From Psychromonas aquimarina ATCC BAA-1526 (GTDB lineage Bacteria; Pseudomonadota; Gammaproteobacteria; Enterobacterales; Psychromonadaceae), in contig NZ_AUAM01000010.1 of the NCBI RefSeq assembly GCF_000428725.1, positions 62,001 to 126,000 on the forward strand: a stretch of 64,000 nucleotides of DNA, in the 5' to 3' direction. A program made the translations under genes and the position numbers. This document shows positions 17,752 through 28,000 of this stretch, piece by piece (the stretch's first letter is position 1; every line of letters starts with the position of its first letter). The notes below the pieces were generated by a model. That model was not told the origin of the DNA. It did not search any database and saw only the letters and a program-made list of their open reading frames with translations.

Positions 17752-19887
17752 TTAGATATATAAAGCATGCTGATTAATCGTTTCTTCAGTATTAGCACTC
17801 TCTAACCAGCCTAAATCAACCGGCGCCTGATATAAGCGTGAGTTTGCCAGCTGCGGCCAGATATGACAAAGCCCGGGCACAAACACTTTCGCCGCTTTAA
17901 TCGGTAAGGGGTCACGGGAATAGTTAAACACTAAGGTTTCTAAATTCAACTCTTTTAATTTCTTAACAATATTTTCTATATCCGTTTTTATATCACCACT
18001 AGTAGTAAAGTCGGTGCTCTGAGCCGCCGGGAAATCGCCCGGAAATAGAAACGGCTGTTCAACTACTGCATTAAAATCAAAAGGCGCACCGTTCTGATCT
18101 CGAATAGGAATAAGCTGGCATAACTCCGTCAGTGCCCGCTGGGCCGCCAGCTCACTTTGTAAATGGCAGCCGAAACCAAAACTTAACCCTTGAGTCTGTT
18201 TATTACGTCCAACAGCAACCATCACCGGGACTTCAATATCATGGGTTAAATCCAGCACCCAGAAATCATGCTCCTTTGATAATGTCGCATCTAATAAACT
18301 AAAATGCTCAGGATCAATGAGATCCATATTAAACTCAGGCCTCGGAGTGCGGTTATACCACCAGATAGCAGCCGCATCGCGTTCAATAAGTTCAAACAAA
18401 GCCTGAAGAACCGCTTCCTCTAAAGTGTTTCCGGCAGCACAGCCGTTAGAATGCCAGCGCGCAAACTGATCATCTTCAAAGGGAATATTCGCCAGGCAAT
18501 GGGTCAGCGGCAGATAAACCTGCTGCTGCTCACTAAGAGACCAGGCCGGCAGCCAGTGCACCGCCTGATCCTGATAAGGCATAGCAGCCTGCTTTAACAA
18601 TGAGTCGCTATGGCTCGGATCGGTAAAATTCTGATACTGCTTCTGACTATAGGGAACCAGCTGCTGAAAATCATAATAACGTTTATCCAGTTTAGATTTT
18701 ACCGATAGATGCAGCGGCTCATCCCCTTGATAATGTGAAGAATAACGCTCAATTGCTTCACACAAAGCACTTGCCTGTGACTGAATATGAGAAACGCCTT
18801 TGCCCATGCAGCTGTGTACAAAACTGCTGTGATCTAATTTCCATGAATCCTTAAGCGCAGGTGTTTTAAAAAAGGCTGTGGAATATATTTTTACCGGATC
18901 ATTTTTACACTCTTTTAAAACCTGAATATGGGTAATAAGGCCGGTGATCGGGCTGATAAAAGGTTTAATACTTTGTACCGTCTGCTGCGGATCAACTGCG
19001 CGAGAGCCTCCGTCAATATTAAAATTAACCGGGCAGTTCTGCAGCTTAACGGCAGAGTTAACCTGCTTAGAAAAAGCCTGCTGATGATTATCAGCTAAAC
19101 ACACCGGGTGATACTGCACCTGCTGTGTCGAAAGCGGAATAATAACCACCCGCTCCAGCTGTTCGCTCAACTGCTTATTTAATTCATGAACGATGCACTG
19201 CAGCTGCGGGACAGACAGCCTGTCCTGTTCGCAATAAGGAATACATAAGCTCTGCTCAGGAAACAACGACTCGGCTAAAGCCAGCGTCGGATTATTATGC
19301 TGCAGGCGTGACTGCAGCGCGGTTACATATTCAGGCGCATCAGCTGCCGATAACAGCGGCCCTACCCAGATCTTCTCCCCGCAGACTTTGATTAAACACA
19401 GATCTCCATCTGCAGGTAACTGGTTAATAATTTCCGGATTCAGAAAGCTGTCTGTCAACATAAAACAGACTGATGAGCTTAATGATTCAGACAGATGCAG
19501 CTGAGCAGTCACAGACAGCCACTGATCTATACTTTCAACGCTTAAGCCGCAAAGGTTGAGCAGCGAGTAATTTTCCTCCTGAGCAATAAGAGTACTGCTG
19601 TTTGTATAATAATTGATGTAGGCGGCTGACTCAGCATAATTTTTATCTACAAGTAGCTGCTGTTTTTTGAAGTTATCTACCTGATAAAGAAAATCAGCAG
19701 TTTTATGCATGGCTAATTGTGCTTCTGCAAGAATTTCATCAACGCTTTTAACACCGTCAAACATACTGAACAGTGCAAAGTTTACATGAGGCAGAGAAAA
19801 ACTATCCGATTCACTAATTAATAAAATATCCAGGTTATCTAAACAATACACATTAAATTTTGGATGCCAGCTTAATATTTCTTTCAC
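17752..19887 (-). CDS. TOMM cyclodehydratase 1: leader-binding/E1-like domain fused to YcaO (zinc site lost)
   Basis: A 711-residue fusion. Residues 1-330 resemble the leader-binding and ThiF/E1-like partner (it opens LSWHPKFNVYC), and 330-711 are a YcaO domain, which uses ATP to cyclise Cys/Ser/Thr onto the preceding carbonyl. YcaO ATP-site motifs are intact: SQASALCEAIER at about 367, NTLEEAVLQALFELIERD at about 486 and AQRALTELCQ at about 581. Where the second fusion (21509-23722) has CWQC and CPCC zinc pairs, this copy reads PEYV and NCPVN, so the structural zinc is lost. The C-terminus has no PxPxP. It may be a specialised or partner copy. Confidence 0.88.
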   Translation of the reverse strand: MKEILSWHPKFNVYCLDNLDILLISESDSFSLPHVNFALFSMFDGVKSVDEILAEAQLAMHKTADFLYQVDNFKKQQLLVDKNYAESAAYINYYTNSSTLIAQEENYSLLNLCGLSVESIDQWLSVTAQLHLSESLSSSVCFMLTDSFLNPEIINQLPADGDLCLIKVCGEKIWVGPLLSAADAPEYVTALQSRLQHNNPTLALAESLFPEQSLCIPYCEQDRLSVPQLQCIVHELNKQLSEQLERVVIIPLSTQQVQYHPVCLADNHQQAFSKQVNSAVKLQNCPVNFNIDGGSRAVDPQQTVQSIKPFISPITGLITHIQVLKECKNDPVKIYSTAFFKTPALKDSWKLDHSSFVHSCMGKGVSHIQSQASALCEAIERYSSHYQGDEPLHLSVKSKLDKRYYDFQQLVPYSQKQYQNFTDPSHSDSLLKQAAMPYQDQAVHWLPAWSLSEQQQVYLPLTHCLANIPFEDDQFARWHSNGCAAGNTLEEAVLQALFELIERDAAAIWWYNRTPRPEFNMDLIDPEHFSLLDATLSKEHDFWVLDLTHDIEVPVMVAVGRNKQTQGLSFGFGCHLQSELAAQRALTELCQLIPIRDQNGAPFDFNAVVEQPFLFPGDFPAAQSTDFTTSGDIKTDIENIVKKLKELNLETLVFNYSRDPLPIKAAKVFVPGLCHIWPQLANSRLYQAPVDLGWLESANTEETINQHALYI

Positions 19888-19941
19888 ATTAATACCTATC
19901 TATATATTTTGATTTTTTATTTATTAACCGTGTTTGCCCTA

Positions 19942-20043
19942 CTATTTACTGTTCGCAGCACAAAAACAACCGCCGCCGCAGTAAAGTTTTAAACAATGAG
20001 AGTTATATCAGCAGTCATTTGCCTTGTCTTTGAATTTACACAT
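19942..20043 (-). other. Possible Cys/Gly-rich small frame with internal TGA
   Basis: On the minus strand an ATG-initiated frame reads MCKFKDKANDC, then TGA, then YNSHCLKLYCGGGCFCAANSK and a TAG. It is a GC-rich patch in AT-rich DNA, just upstream of the first YcaO gene. No ribosome binding site is seen before the ATG, no start codon follows the TGA, and no selenocysteine insertion element was identified. It may be chance, a fossil peptide or a recoded small gene. Confidence 0.2.
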
Positions 20044-20170
20044 AAAAACAATTAAAAGGTAAAATCTGACGCTATCTGCATATTTCAACCTCATCAGCTT
20101 GAATGGCAGATATCGCTATGTTAACTTTTGACAACTCCTTTATTTTTTTAATCTATTAAGCAGGTGAAAT

Positions 20171-21424
20171 TTGAAATACCAAGCCTACTCTCAAATCTCT
20201 TTCAAAAAAACACCCTATTATCTAAATATGTCAGAAACGCTGCGCGACGAGTTTGATGTATTAACTAAGGTATTACCGTTTAAAATAAACAACTATGTCG
20301 CTGAGCATTTAATTAACTGGGAAAACCTGCCCGACGATCCTATCTACCAGCTTATATTTCCGCGCAGAGATATGTTAAGTGCATTTGATTTTAAAACATT
20401 ATCAGGAATGATTAAGGATGGGGCCAGTGCATTAGAGATGGATATGGTCGCCAATATGATTCAGCGGAAAATCTGGCCGGTGGTTGATATTGTTGAAGAT
20501 AGAATTCCAAAAAATGACGGGGATATTATTCCGGGCCTTTATCATACATTCCCAACCAACCTCTATCTTTTCCCTGCACCTGCAGTAAAAACATGCCACG
20601 CGGTCTGTAATTACTGCTTCCGATGGATCCATCATACCAGCGGCAAATTTCTTCCTGAAACCAGTTACTCAGATCCGGCAACTCCTGTCGATTTTCTACG
20701 CAGTAATCCGCAGATTAAAGATATCTTTATGACCGGTGCAGATCCTCTGATCATGACTACCTCACAAGTGAAAAAATTTACCGATCCGCTGCTTGATGTC
20801 GAAAGTCTGAAGGTGATCCGTTTTATCACTAAATCGCTGACATACTGGCCCTACCGTTTTACTACGGATAAAGACGCAGATGAGCTGCTTGATTATTTTA
20901 GATACCTGAAAGCGCAAGGTAAACATGTCGCTATTATGGCGCATATTACTCATGTTAACGAACTACAGACCGATGTAGTCAAGGAAGCAGTCCGGCGAAT
21001 CCAGGAAACCGGTGCAGTTATCCGCTGCCAGGCTCCCATAGTAAAAGATATCAATGATAACGCGCAGGACTGGATTGATTTATGGAACAAGCAGGTACAG
21101 TTAGGCATGTTTCCTTATCATATGTTTGTTGAAGCAGATACAGACCCCAACGGATGCTTCCAGATTCCGCTTGCCAAAGCTGTGTCGGTATTTCAGGAAG
21201 CGAGAAAAAAAGCGACCAGCATTGCCCGCGCTGTTCGCGGCCCTACCTTTATGAACAACAATATGCGCGTTGAGATTTTATCGGTAGAAGAGATAAATGC
21301 AGAAAAATTCTTTGTGCTGAAATGCCTGCAGGCATTAGATGATAAACATGAAGGGAAAATCAGGCTCTACCCGTTTGATCCTGAAATGACTCAAATCGAA
21401 AACTTAAGAGATGTTTTTGAATAA
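20171..21424 (+). CDS. Lysine 2,3-aminomutase-like radical SAM protein (KamA family) in the TOMM island
   Basis: A 417-residue radical SAM protein of the KamA family. The [4Fe-4S] motif CHAVCNYC (C142, C146, C149) is CxxxCxxC. N-terminal FKINNYVAEHLINW and PDDPIYQLIFP are typical of aminomutases. The PLP-lysine motif PGGGGK is missing: the matching region reads IARAVRGPTFMNN, so PLP-based lysine aminomutation is doubtful and other radical chemistry on a peptide is possible. The frame has a stop two codons upstream, so translation starts at TTG 20171 (AGGTG close before it) or at ATG 20228. It is the only plus-strand gene of the island, between the two YcaO genes and divergent from the first. 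Confidence 0.85.
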   Translation: MKYQAYSQISFKKTPYYLNMSETLRDEFDVLTKVLPFKINNYVAEHLINWENLPDDPIYQLIFPRRDMLSAFDFKTLSGMIKDGASALEMDMVANMIQRKIWPVVDIVEDRIPKNDGDIIPGLYHTFPTNLYLFPAPAVKTCHAVCNYCFRWIHHTSGKFLPETSYSDPATPVDFLRSNPQIKDIFMTGADPLIMTTSQVKKFTDPLLDVESLKVIRFITKSLTYWPYRFTTDKDADELLDYFRYLKAQGKHVAIMAHITHVNELQTDVVKEAVRRIQETGAVIRCQAPIVKDINDNAQDWIDLWNKQVQLGMFPYHMFVEADTDPNGCFQIPLAKAVSVFQEARKKATSIARAVRGPTFMNNNMRVEILSVEEINAEKFFVLKCLQALDDKHEGKIRLYPFDPEMTQIENLRDVFE

Positions 21425-21428
21425 AAAT

Positions 21429-21501
21429 AAAGGGACTGAAGCAAGTCCCTTTGCCGCACTTATAGTTCCTTTAACATTGCAAATATTACGATGTTAAAGG
21501 A
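21429..21501. terminator. Two hairpins between the convergent KamA-like and YcaO genes
   Basis: AAAGGGACT/AGTCCCTTT at 21429-21452 and TCCTTTAACAT/ATGTTAAAGGA at 21467-21501. Neither has a long T-tract; together they probably end transcription from both sides. Confidence 0.6.
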
Positions 21502-21508
21502 CAGTTCA

Positions 21509-23722
21509 CTAAATCAGCAGCGCCTGCTGATTTAAATCAGACTCACTGTTCGCTTTATCCAGCCATCCCATTTTTACGGGAACCTGATATAATCGCTCAG
21601 CGGCCAAATAGGGGAATATATGGCAGGTTCCGGGAATGATGACTTTAGCTGTTTTTAAAACCATATCTGGACGGCTATAGTCCAGGACTAAGGTTTCAAG
21701 GCCTAAATGAGATGCCTTTTTAAGACATAAATTAATATCATCCAATATGTCGTCATGATTTTCCACATCATACTCGTCAAGTTTTATTGGCGGTCTGCTG
21801 CTTGCTGCCAGGTAGTTGTCCTGCTTAATCAGATCAAAATCAAACGGCGCCGTATTACTGTTTCTTATTTCAGTAATTTGGCAGAGCTCCGTAAATGCTC
21901 GCTGGCAAGCGATAAGCGGGTTTAAATGACAGCCGAAGCCGAAACAAATTTTATCTTCCGATTTATGCTGACTTATGGCGGCAATAACCGGGATATTAAA
22001 ATCAGTGGTTAAATCAATTGCCCAGTATTGCCAGTCATCACCTAATGTGTGCTTTAACTGACTGAGCAGTTCATCGCTCATATTAGAATAATCAACACTA
22101 GGTCTTTGTAACTTGTTATACCACCAAACTGCAATAGCATCTCTTTCTACAATCTCTAAAAAGCCTTGTAGCACGGCCTCTTCTAACGTATTTCCAGCAG
22201 CACCGCCATTATGATAAAAACGGCTGAATTTTTGATCTTCAAAGGGCGTATGTGCGTAACAATAACTCAAAGGAACAAAACGTTGTTTATTCTCCGTTAA
22301 TGACCATACGGGGGTCCAGTGCAAAGGAACATCTGAATCGTATTTTTCTGCTGCATATAACTGATACTCTGCATTTTTCTCTGCTGCAAAATTATTGTAC
22401 TGCCTATCAGTAAAAGGGCTCAACTGCTGCGGCAGTATATAATCGGAACTATTCTCCGGGGGGATTGAAAACAGGACAACTTCATCCCCTTGATACTGCG
22501 ATGCAAGACGTTCAATACCTTCACTTAATGCACTGGCTTGCGACTGTTGAGCAACAATACCTTTACCCATACTGGTATATAAAAAAGTAGCATTCGATAA
22601 TTTATGAGTCAGTGTATGTATTAAGCGGGGTACTTGAAAAAATCCACTTCGATAAATCTGATTAAGATTTTTTCCTGTTTTAGATACCGTATTGAAGTGA
22701 CTCAATAACCCGCTGATCGGACTTATCACAGCTTTAAGAAGAGCACATGTTTCCTCTGGCGCCACACAGCGAACTCCGCCATCTATACTAAATATCTTCT
22801 TAGCTTTCTGCAGCTTGACCGGCTCTTGAGTTTGATGCTTATATAATTTTTCATCACCGCAGCATGGGCATTGTGGACGCTTAATCACCGGATGACTCTC
22901 TTGGTGAGCACGCTCAGTATTTATTTCAAAAAAACAGTTTTTTAATTTATTTGACAGCAGCTGTTGTAATTTTGGTGTTAATAGAGAGATATGTTTATCA
23001 ATAAGTTTGGCATCATACTTTATTGGTACAGCTTTTATTACCATATCACTAGTTTCTATAGGCGTACCGTCAATTAAAGAATCTGAACCATTATTATAAT
23101 CTATCCATCGAAGCGCATTATTAATACGCATACGATGGTTTAAACACTGCCAGCAGGCGGTATGATTTACAGCACTAAACAACGGGCCTACAAACGTTTG
23201 ATCGCCGGTAATTTTAATTAACAGCCAGTCCTCTTTACTGTCATGATACTTTTTATTAATTATTTCTAAGCGAGGATCCAGATAATCATCAACTATTACT
23301 ACACTGCATTTATTCTCTGTATCAAGCTGCTTAAATACGCTAAGAAGAGGCTCTAGAAAATCACATTGTGACAGCACCGTTATTTCATTTGTTTGATATT
23401 GATCTGTTATCTGCAGTGCTTTTTGTGAAAAGTCTGGTATATGGTAAATGACATCTTCAGCACAGTTATCCTGCAGACGAATATATCCTGCATTCAGCAA
23501 TGTCTGCAGCTGCTGGTACAGCTGTAAAATAACATTTGTCGGAAATTTTCTACTTAATTCATCTAAGGTTTTAGAATGAATAAGTACTTCATTTAAAGTT
23601 GAAAGAGATACAATATTCAAAATATTATGATTGAAGTCTGCTAAAACACGAACGTAATTATTATGGAGAGAACTAATTAAAAACTTGGGATGCCATTCAT
23701 ACTGCTGTTCAAAAATAATCAA
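21509..23722 (-). CDS. TOMM cyclodehydratase 2: leader-binding/E1-like domain fused to YcaO (zinc site intact)
   Basis: A 737-residue paralogue of the gene at 17752-19887. The N-terminal half has the E1/ThiF-like partner with two cysteine pairs, CWQC near residue 190 and CPCC near residue 283, expected to hold one structural zinc. The YcaO half has SQASALSEGIER near 391, NTLEEAVLQGF and EIVERD near 511, and QRAFTELCQ near 606, all consistent with ATP binding and backbone activation. There is no PxPxP tail. It lies 120 bp downstream of the long precursor-like gene and probably shares its transcript. It is the better candidate for the main heterocyclase, with the zinc-less copy as partner or second enzyme. 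Confidence 0.9.
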   Translation of the reverse strand: MIIFEQQYEWHPKFLISSLHNNYVRVLADFNHNILNIVSLSTLNEVLIHSKTLDELSRKFPTNVILQLYQQLQTLLNAGYIRLQDNCAEDVIYHIPDFSQKALQITDQYQTNEITVLSQCDFLEPLLSVFKQLDTENKCSVVIVDDYLDPRLEIINKKYHDSKEDWLLIKITGDQTFVGPLFSAVNHTACWQCLNHRMRINNALRWIDYNNGSDSLIDGTPIETSDMVIKAVPIKYDAKLIDKHISLLTPKLQQLLSNKLKNCFFEINTERAHQESHPVIKRPQCPCCGDEKLYKHQTQEPVKLQKAKKIFSIDGGVRCVAPEETCALLKAVISPISGLLSHFNTVSKTGKNLNQIYRSGFFQVPRLIHTLTHKLSNATFLYTSMGKGIVAQQSQASALSEGIERLASQYQGDEVVLFSIPPENSSDYILPQQLSPFTDRQYNNFAAEKNAEYQLYAAEKYDSDVPLHWTPVWSLTENKQRFVPLSYCYAHTPFEDQKFSRFYHNGGAAGNTLEEAVLQGFLEIVERDAIAVWWYNKLQRPSVDYSNMSDELLSQLKHTLGDDWQYWAIDLTTDFNIPVIAAISQHKSEDKICFGFGCHLNPLIACQRAFTELCQITEIRNSNTAPFDFDLIKQDNYLAASSRPPIKLDEYDVENHDDILDDINLCLKKASHLGLETLVLDYSRPDMVLKTAKVIIPGTCHIFPYLAAERLYQVPVKMGWLDKANSESDLNQQALLI

Positions 23723-23793
23723 CTGCTGTCACCTTTTTGATAGTTGCGGATTTTATCTATTTACTGGTAAAAAGAAATATCGTTTTAAATGCA

Positions 23794-23824
23794 TTCCTGC
23801 AGCCCTATATCAGGACCGCAGGAA
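23794..23824 (-). other. Hairpin between the long precursor-like gene and YcaO 2
   Basis: TTCCTGC and GCAGGAA are paired around 17 bases. A weak T-rich flank follows on the minus strand; it could attenuate read-through into the YcaO gene. Confidence 0.35.
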
Positions 23825-23842
23825 CAGAATCAAACTGCAGGA

Positions 23843-25066
23843 TTAACAAGTAAAAGGCATTCCATAGTCATCAACATCGTAATTCATTAATGCTATTGGC
23901 GCCATGCTTTCATTTTGAGGCGGGGTAGGTATTGTATACTCAATCATTTGTAAAGGAAGTTTTGAAGTCGGGTACGCCACTCCTGCCTTAATATCACTGC
24001 CCTCTTTAAATTTACTGACAAAGTCTTCGCTGTATATCCATATCCAGGACCCTTTACCTGTATCTTTATCAAGAACATAATGAGCATGTTCATCTTCCAT
24101 AATCACTAAGTCAAAATGCAGTGGATAAGTAGTATCAAGCAGGTCATTGATTAGTTTAACCGTTTGACCCGGTTTATGCTGTTCCAGGCGCTCTTTGGTA
24201 GTGATGGCTAAATCCCAAATGGAATCATTCGTCCACATTGTCGTTAATAAATTGCGAAGACCTGCACTAAGTGAGAAATACAGACCGGAACTATTATTGT
24301 CTAAATTAAATGACTTCTCCGGCTGCTCCGGCGCAAGAATCTCAGGAATTAACTGAGTAGGGTCATGCGGCACAATAGGCGGAAGATCGAATAATTTACG
24401 ATATTCTTTATAAGCTGGAGAAAAATAAACGCTATAGCGTCCAGAATCAGCAACAAACAGCCCGGTATTAATGTTGTATTCTTTTTCACTCAGATCCAGA
24501 GTATACATAGTCTCTGCGCCTGATTTATATGTCAGGTTCTGATTGGACTGCTGCTTGGCAGAAAATAAAGCCGGATCATCTGCAACAATATTAGTAAGAG
24601 CAATCGCCTGCTGAAATCCAGTTAAACACTCTTCACTTTCTACAATTTGACCGTTTTCAAAATATTTCACATTTTGTTTTTTTGGTACCTTAATAATAAT
24701 ACGGTTATTAATATAGGGCTGCAGTATCATTGAGCTGTTTGAAGGGTTATAAAACGGCGGGATGCCTTCGTACCAGAATAAATACGGGTTGCCCTCTTTT
24801 ACCGGCTCTCCTGCTTTTTTAGGTCCATAAGCTTTTAGAAATTTAACCCAGGCTTTATCTTTAAACTTTATATCAAACACTGTTTCATCTAATGGATCCT
24901 GCCAGCGAAAATCTATTTTTTTCTCATTACATGTAATAATGAAATTTTCAATGCTCTCACTTTCAGACCAAATTTCAGCACATTCACGTAAATGTAACAG
25001 CCTTAAGTTGATCATTCTGTCGGCGACTGAACCAGGTATTTCTGTTTCTGATTTATCTATAGTCAT
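23843..25066 (-). CDS. Long TOMM precursor-like protein ending in PFTC (novel)
   Basis: A protein of 407 residues from ATG 25066, which has AAGGA ten bases upstream; ATG 25090 overlaps the preceding kinase stop (TAATG). I recognise no enzyme domain. Near the N-terminus, LRECAEIWSESESIENF is faintly like the nitrile-hydratase-type leader. The middle is globular in composition. The end, TIPTPPQNESMAPIALMNYD then GMPFTC, aligns with the end of the 130-residue precursor (LPPTPQLEKRAIALADYQ then TYPFSSI). Shared are P-rich turn, IAL, Tyr and PF(S/T)(S/C). I infer that its C-terminus is a modification substrate; it could instead be a scaffold or carrier that mimics the precursor. Translationally coupled to the kinase gene upstream. 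Confidence 0.7.
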   Translation of the reverse strand: MTIDKSETEIPGSVADRMINLRLLHLRECAEIWSESESIENFIITCNEKKIDFRWQDPLDETVFDIKFKDKAWVKFLKAYGPKKAGEPVKEGNPYLFWYEGIPPFYNPSNSSMILQPYINNRIIIKVPKKQNVKYFENGQIVESEECLTGFQQAIALTNIVADDPALFSAKQQSNQNLTYKSGAETMYTLDLSEKEYNINTGLFVADSGRYSVYFSPAYKEYRKLFDLPPIVPHDPTQLIPEILAPEQPEKSFNLDNNSSGLYFSLSAGLRNLLTTMWTNDSIWDLAITTKERLEQHKPGQTVKLINDLLDTTYPLHFDLVIMEDEHAHYVLDKDTGKGSWIWIYSEDFVSKFKEGSDIKAGVAYPTSKLPLQMIEYTIPTPPQNESMAPIALMNYDVDDYGMPFTC

Positions 25067-25089
25067 TCTATTATTTTCCTTAATTATCA

Positions 25090-28000
25090 TTAAAAAATAG
25101 TCGTTAGATCGGACTTCACTTTTTCAACCACATAAGAAGCACCTACTTTTTCAGCTTGCAGCAATGCTTGTTGAAAATCTTTTTTTGCTAATTCTCTTTG
25201 AGCAGGGAAATGATGGAAACGGCACAGTGCTCTACGATGGTATAGCTGTGCTTCGTAATAATGTTCACCTATTGTTTGACATAAATGAATACATTCATCC
25301 AGGCGTTTAACGGCTTCTTCAACAGCGCCTTGAGATATATAGATATCAGCTATTAATGAAGAAAAATAAGCTACTGCATGCATAGAGCCGTAATTTTTCA
25401 AATTCTCCAGTGACTGCTGCTGTCCGCTGTCATCATCAGCAGCCCATGCATAGATTAAACGTCCATAAGCGGCAAAGACGGGAAGATCATGCTCTTTTGA
25501 CAGAGTTAATAACTCTTCTGAAGTATTGAGACATGAAGCTTTGTCGTTGTTGTATTGATGGACAATACTTGCATACATTAATGTTATGCCTAAAGTTCCA
25601 AGATCATCGCTGTCTTTCGCTTTTTTAACAGCTTTTTCCACATACTTAAGTGCCAGATCAGTATCACCCATATCCCAGCAGACTCGAGCTAAACTGGCTA
25701 AAGAAAAAACAGCACAATGCCAGCCGTAAATCTTAAAATGTTCAGGATCTTGATCTACTTCTGAATGATAATTCAGTGCTGATTCAAGAAACTCCCTGCC
25801 CTTTTGACAATTTCCTTCGGTGTAATAGTAATACCCTAAAATACTAAAAATAGCAGACTTATCCGATGGACTTGCTATGTCTAACAATTCCTCTATTTCT
25901 TGTGCAGCTTCGGCCAAATGCTCTCGTTCTCCAGCAACAAGACTCTGCATGATTTTCCACCACAAGTATTTAATAAGCTCTTTCTTCTCATAACCCTGCT
26001 TAGAGTTTAATAACTCAATGGACTGGCTGGTATACTCTTTGATCTGATCAGATGCCCATCCATCAGTATGCATACTCACAGTTGTTAGAATCTCATTCAA
26101 TTCAAGTTTACTGTTAATCAGATCCTCTTCATCCAGATCTGTAAGCCATAATTCCACCTGTTTAGTTTGAGAGACTGTTTCAGAAAATGCCCCCGCAGAC
26201 AGAGATTGTTTTGCGGCACGAATACCATAATTAACAGCCTGCAAAAATTTTTCCGCCGATGCAAAATGCAGCGCAACAATGGTCGGCTCTTTGTCAGCAA
26301 GTTCAGGAAAATACCTCTCCAGTGAATTAGCAATCTGAAAATGAGAGTGTCTAAGCGCATGGGGACTTATTCCTTCATAGGCGGCATCCCTTACCAGAGC
26401 GTGCTTGAATATATAACTGTCACCGTTTACCTTGCGCTGCTGATAAATAAGCTCTGCTTCAACTAATTCCCTTAAATCGTTTTGCAGCTGAGACTCTCCA
26501 AGCTCGGAGGCGGCCGTTAGCAGATCATAATCAAATTCACGGCCAATGGCGGCTGCGAGTTGTGCCGTTCCCTTTGCAGATACTAATGCATCAAGTTTCT
26601 GCTGCAGCGAGTCTCGTAGGCTGGTAGGTACTTCACTGATTTTATCGGCATTTACAAAGTCGGTAATACCATTTAGATGCTGTACCAGGCCTTTTTGTTT
26701 GAGCATATTAATCAGTTCTTCGATAAACAGCGGAATGCCGTCTGTACGGGTCACGACAATGTCGAGTAAACTTGTCGAAACATTCTGCTTATCAAATAAA
26801 ACGCGCACAAAATCACGCGTATCCTGCTTAGAGAGTTTCACCAGTTTAATTAGATCAAATCCAGCTTGTTCTAGTGATACAGGCAGCGGCTGACGAGATG
26901 TACTGATAAACACGTCATCAGAGTTATTAAATGCATTCTCGGCACTTAAAAAAGAGATAAATTCAATACTGGTAGGATCCGCCCAGTGCATATCCTCAAA
27001 AAGAAATAAGTTCGGCTGAGAAGCCGTAACTGGATCCTGACTGACTAACAAAGCACTTAAACTTGCAAATAAAATCTGTTTCTGCACCTCAGGACTGAGC
27101 GTCGAAACATCGATACTTTCAGGTAAAGGCAGACCTAGCCAGGAACAGAGTACAGGTATACTCTCCTGCTCAGTCAGCAGCTCTGTATTACTAATCTTAT
27201 TACGCAGTTTCTGTACTGCATTTTCAGGTGTTAACGCCTCCAGTGAATACTTATATTTCAGCATATTCAAAATAGGATACAGGGCGTTATTAACATGTTC
27301 CGGCAGACACTGCGCCACATAATGAAGCATATGTGAGGCGCCGTTTCTCAACTCAAAAATTAAACGTGATTTACCGATTCCCGCTTCACCATAAATATGG
27401 GCGAGTTTAGCTTTATTGTTATCTTCCCCCCTGCTTTGCAGGAGCTCATTCAAACGACTAAATTCCTGAACACGTCCAATAAAAGCATGATTGTTTTGTG
27501 TTCCCCGTAAAAATCCAAATGCCTCTACGATACGTTCTGCTACTAATTTATAAACCGGAGTTTCAGTACGTTTGATGCCCAGCTTATGACTTTGAGCGGG
27601 TTCAAATTCAATATAACTTTCAAGTATTTTACGACTAGCATCTGAACAAAGTACCTGTTCAGAGCCCGCCATTCGTGAAAGCTGCATCGCAATATTAGGC
27701 GTATTACCTTCAGGAACCGCATCTGCATAACAGGTAACTAAACCTGTATGTATACCGATGCGCAGCTCCAGCTCTATGCTGTGAGTCGATTTAAGCAGGG
27801 TATTTCGTTTACGTAAGCTGCTGATAATATCCAGTGCACTGCGGGCACATAAACGGCTGTCATTGTCACTTACAACAGGGTAACCAAAATAAAATAACTG
27901 CGTATCTCCCAGCGTTCCAGCATGGTAACCACCGTAACGGACTGCCGTATCCAGACACTGATTTTTCTGATCGCGGTGCAAAGCGTCGACGACTTCATAA

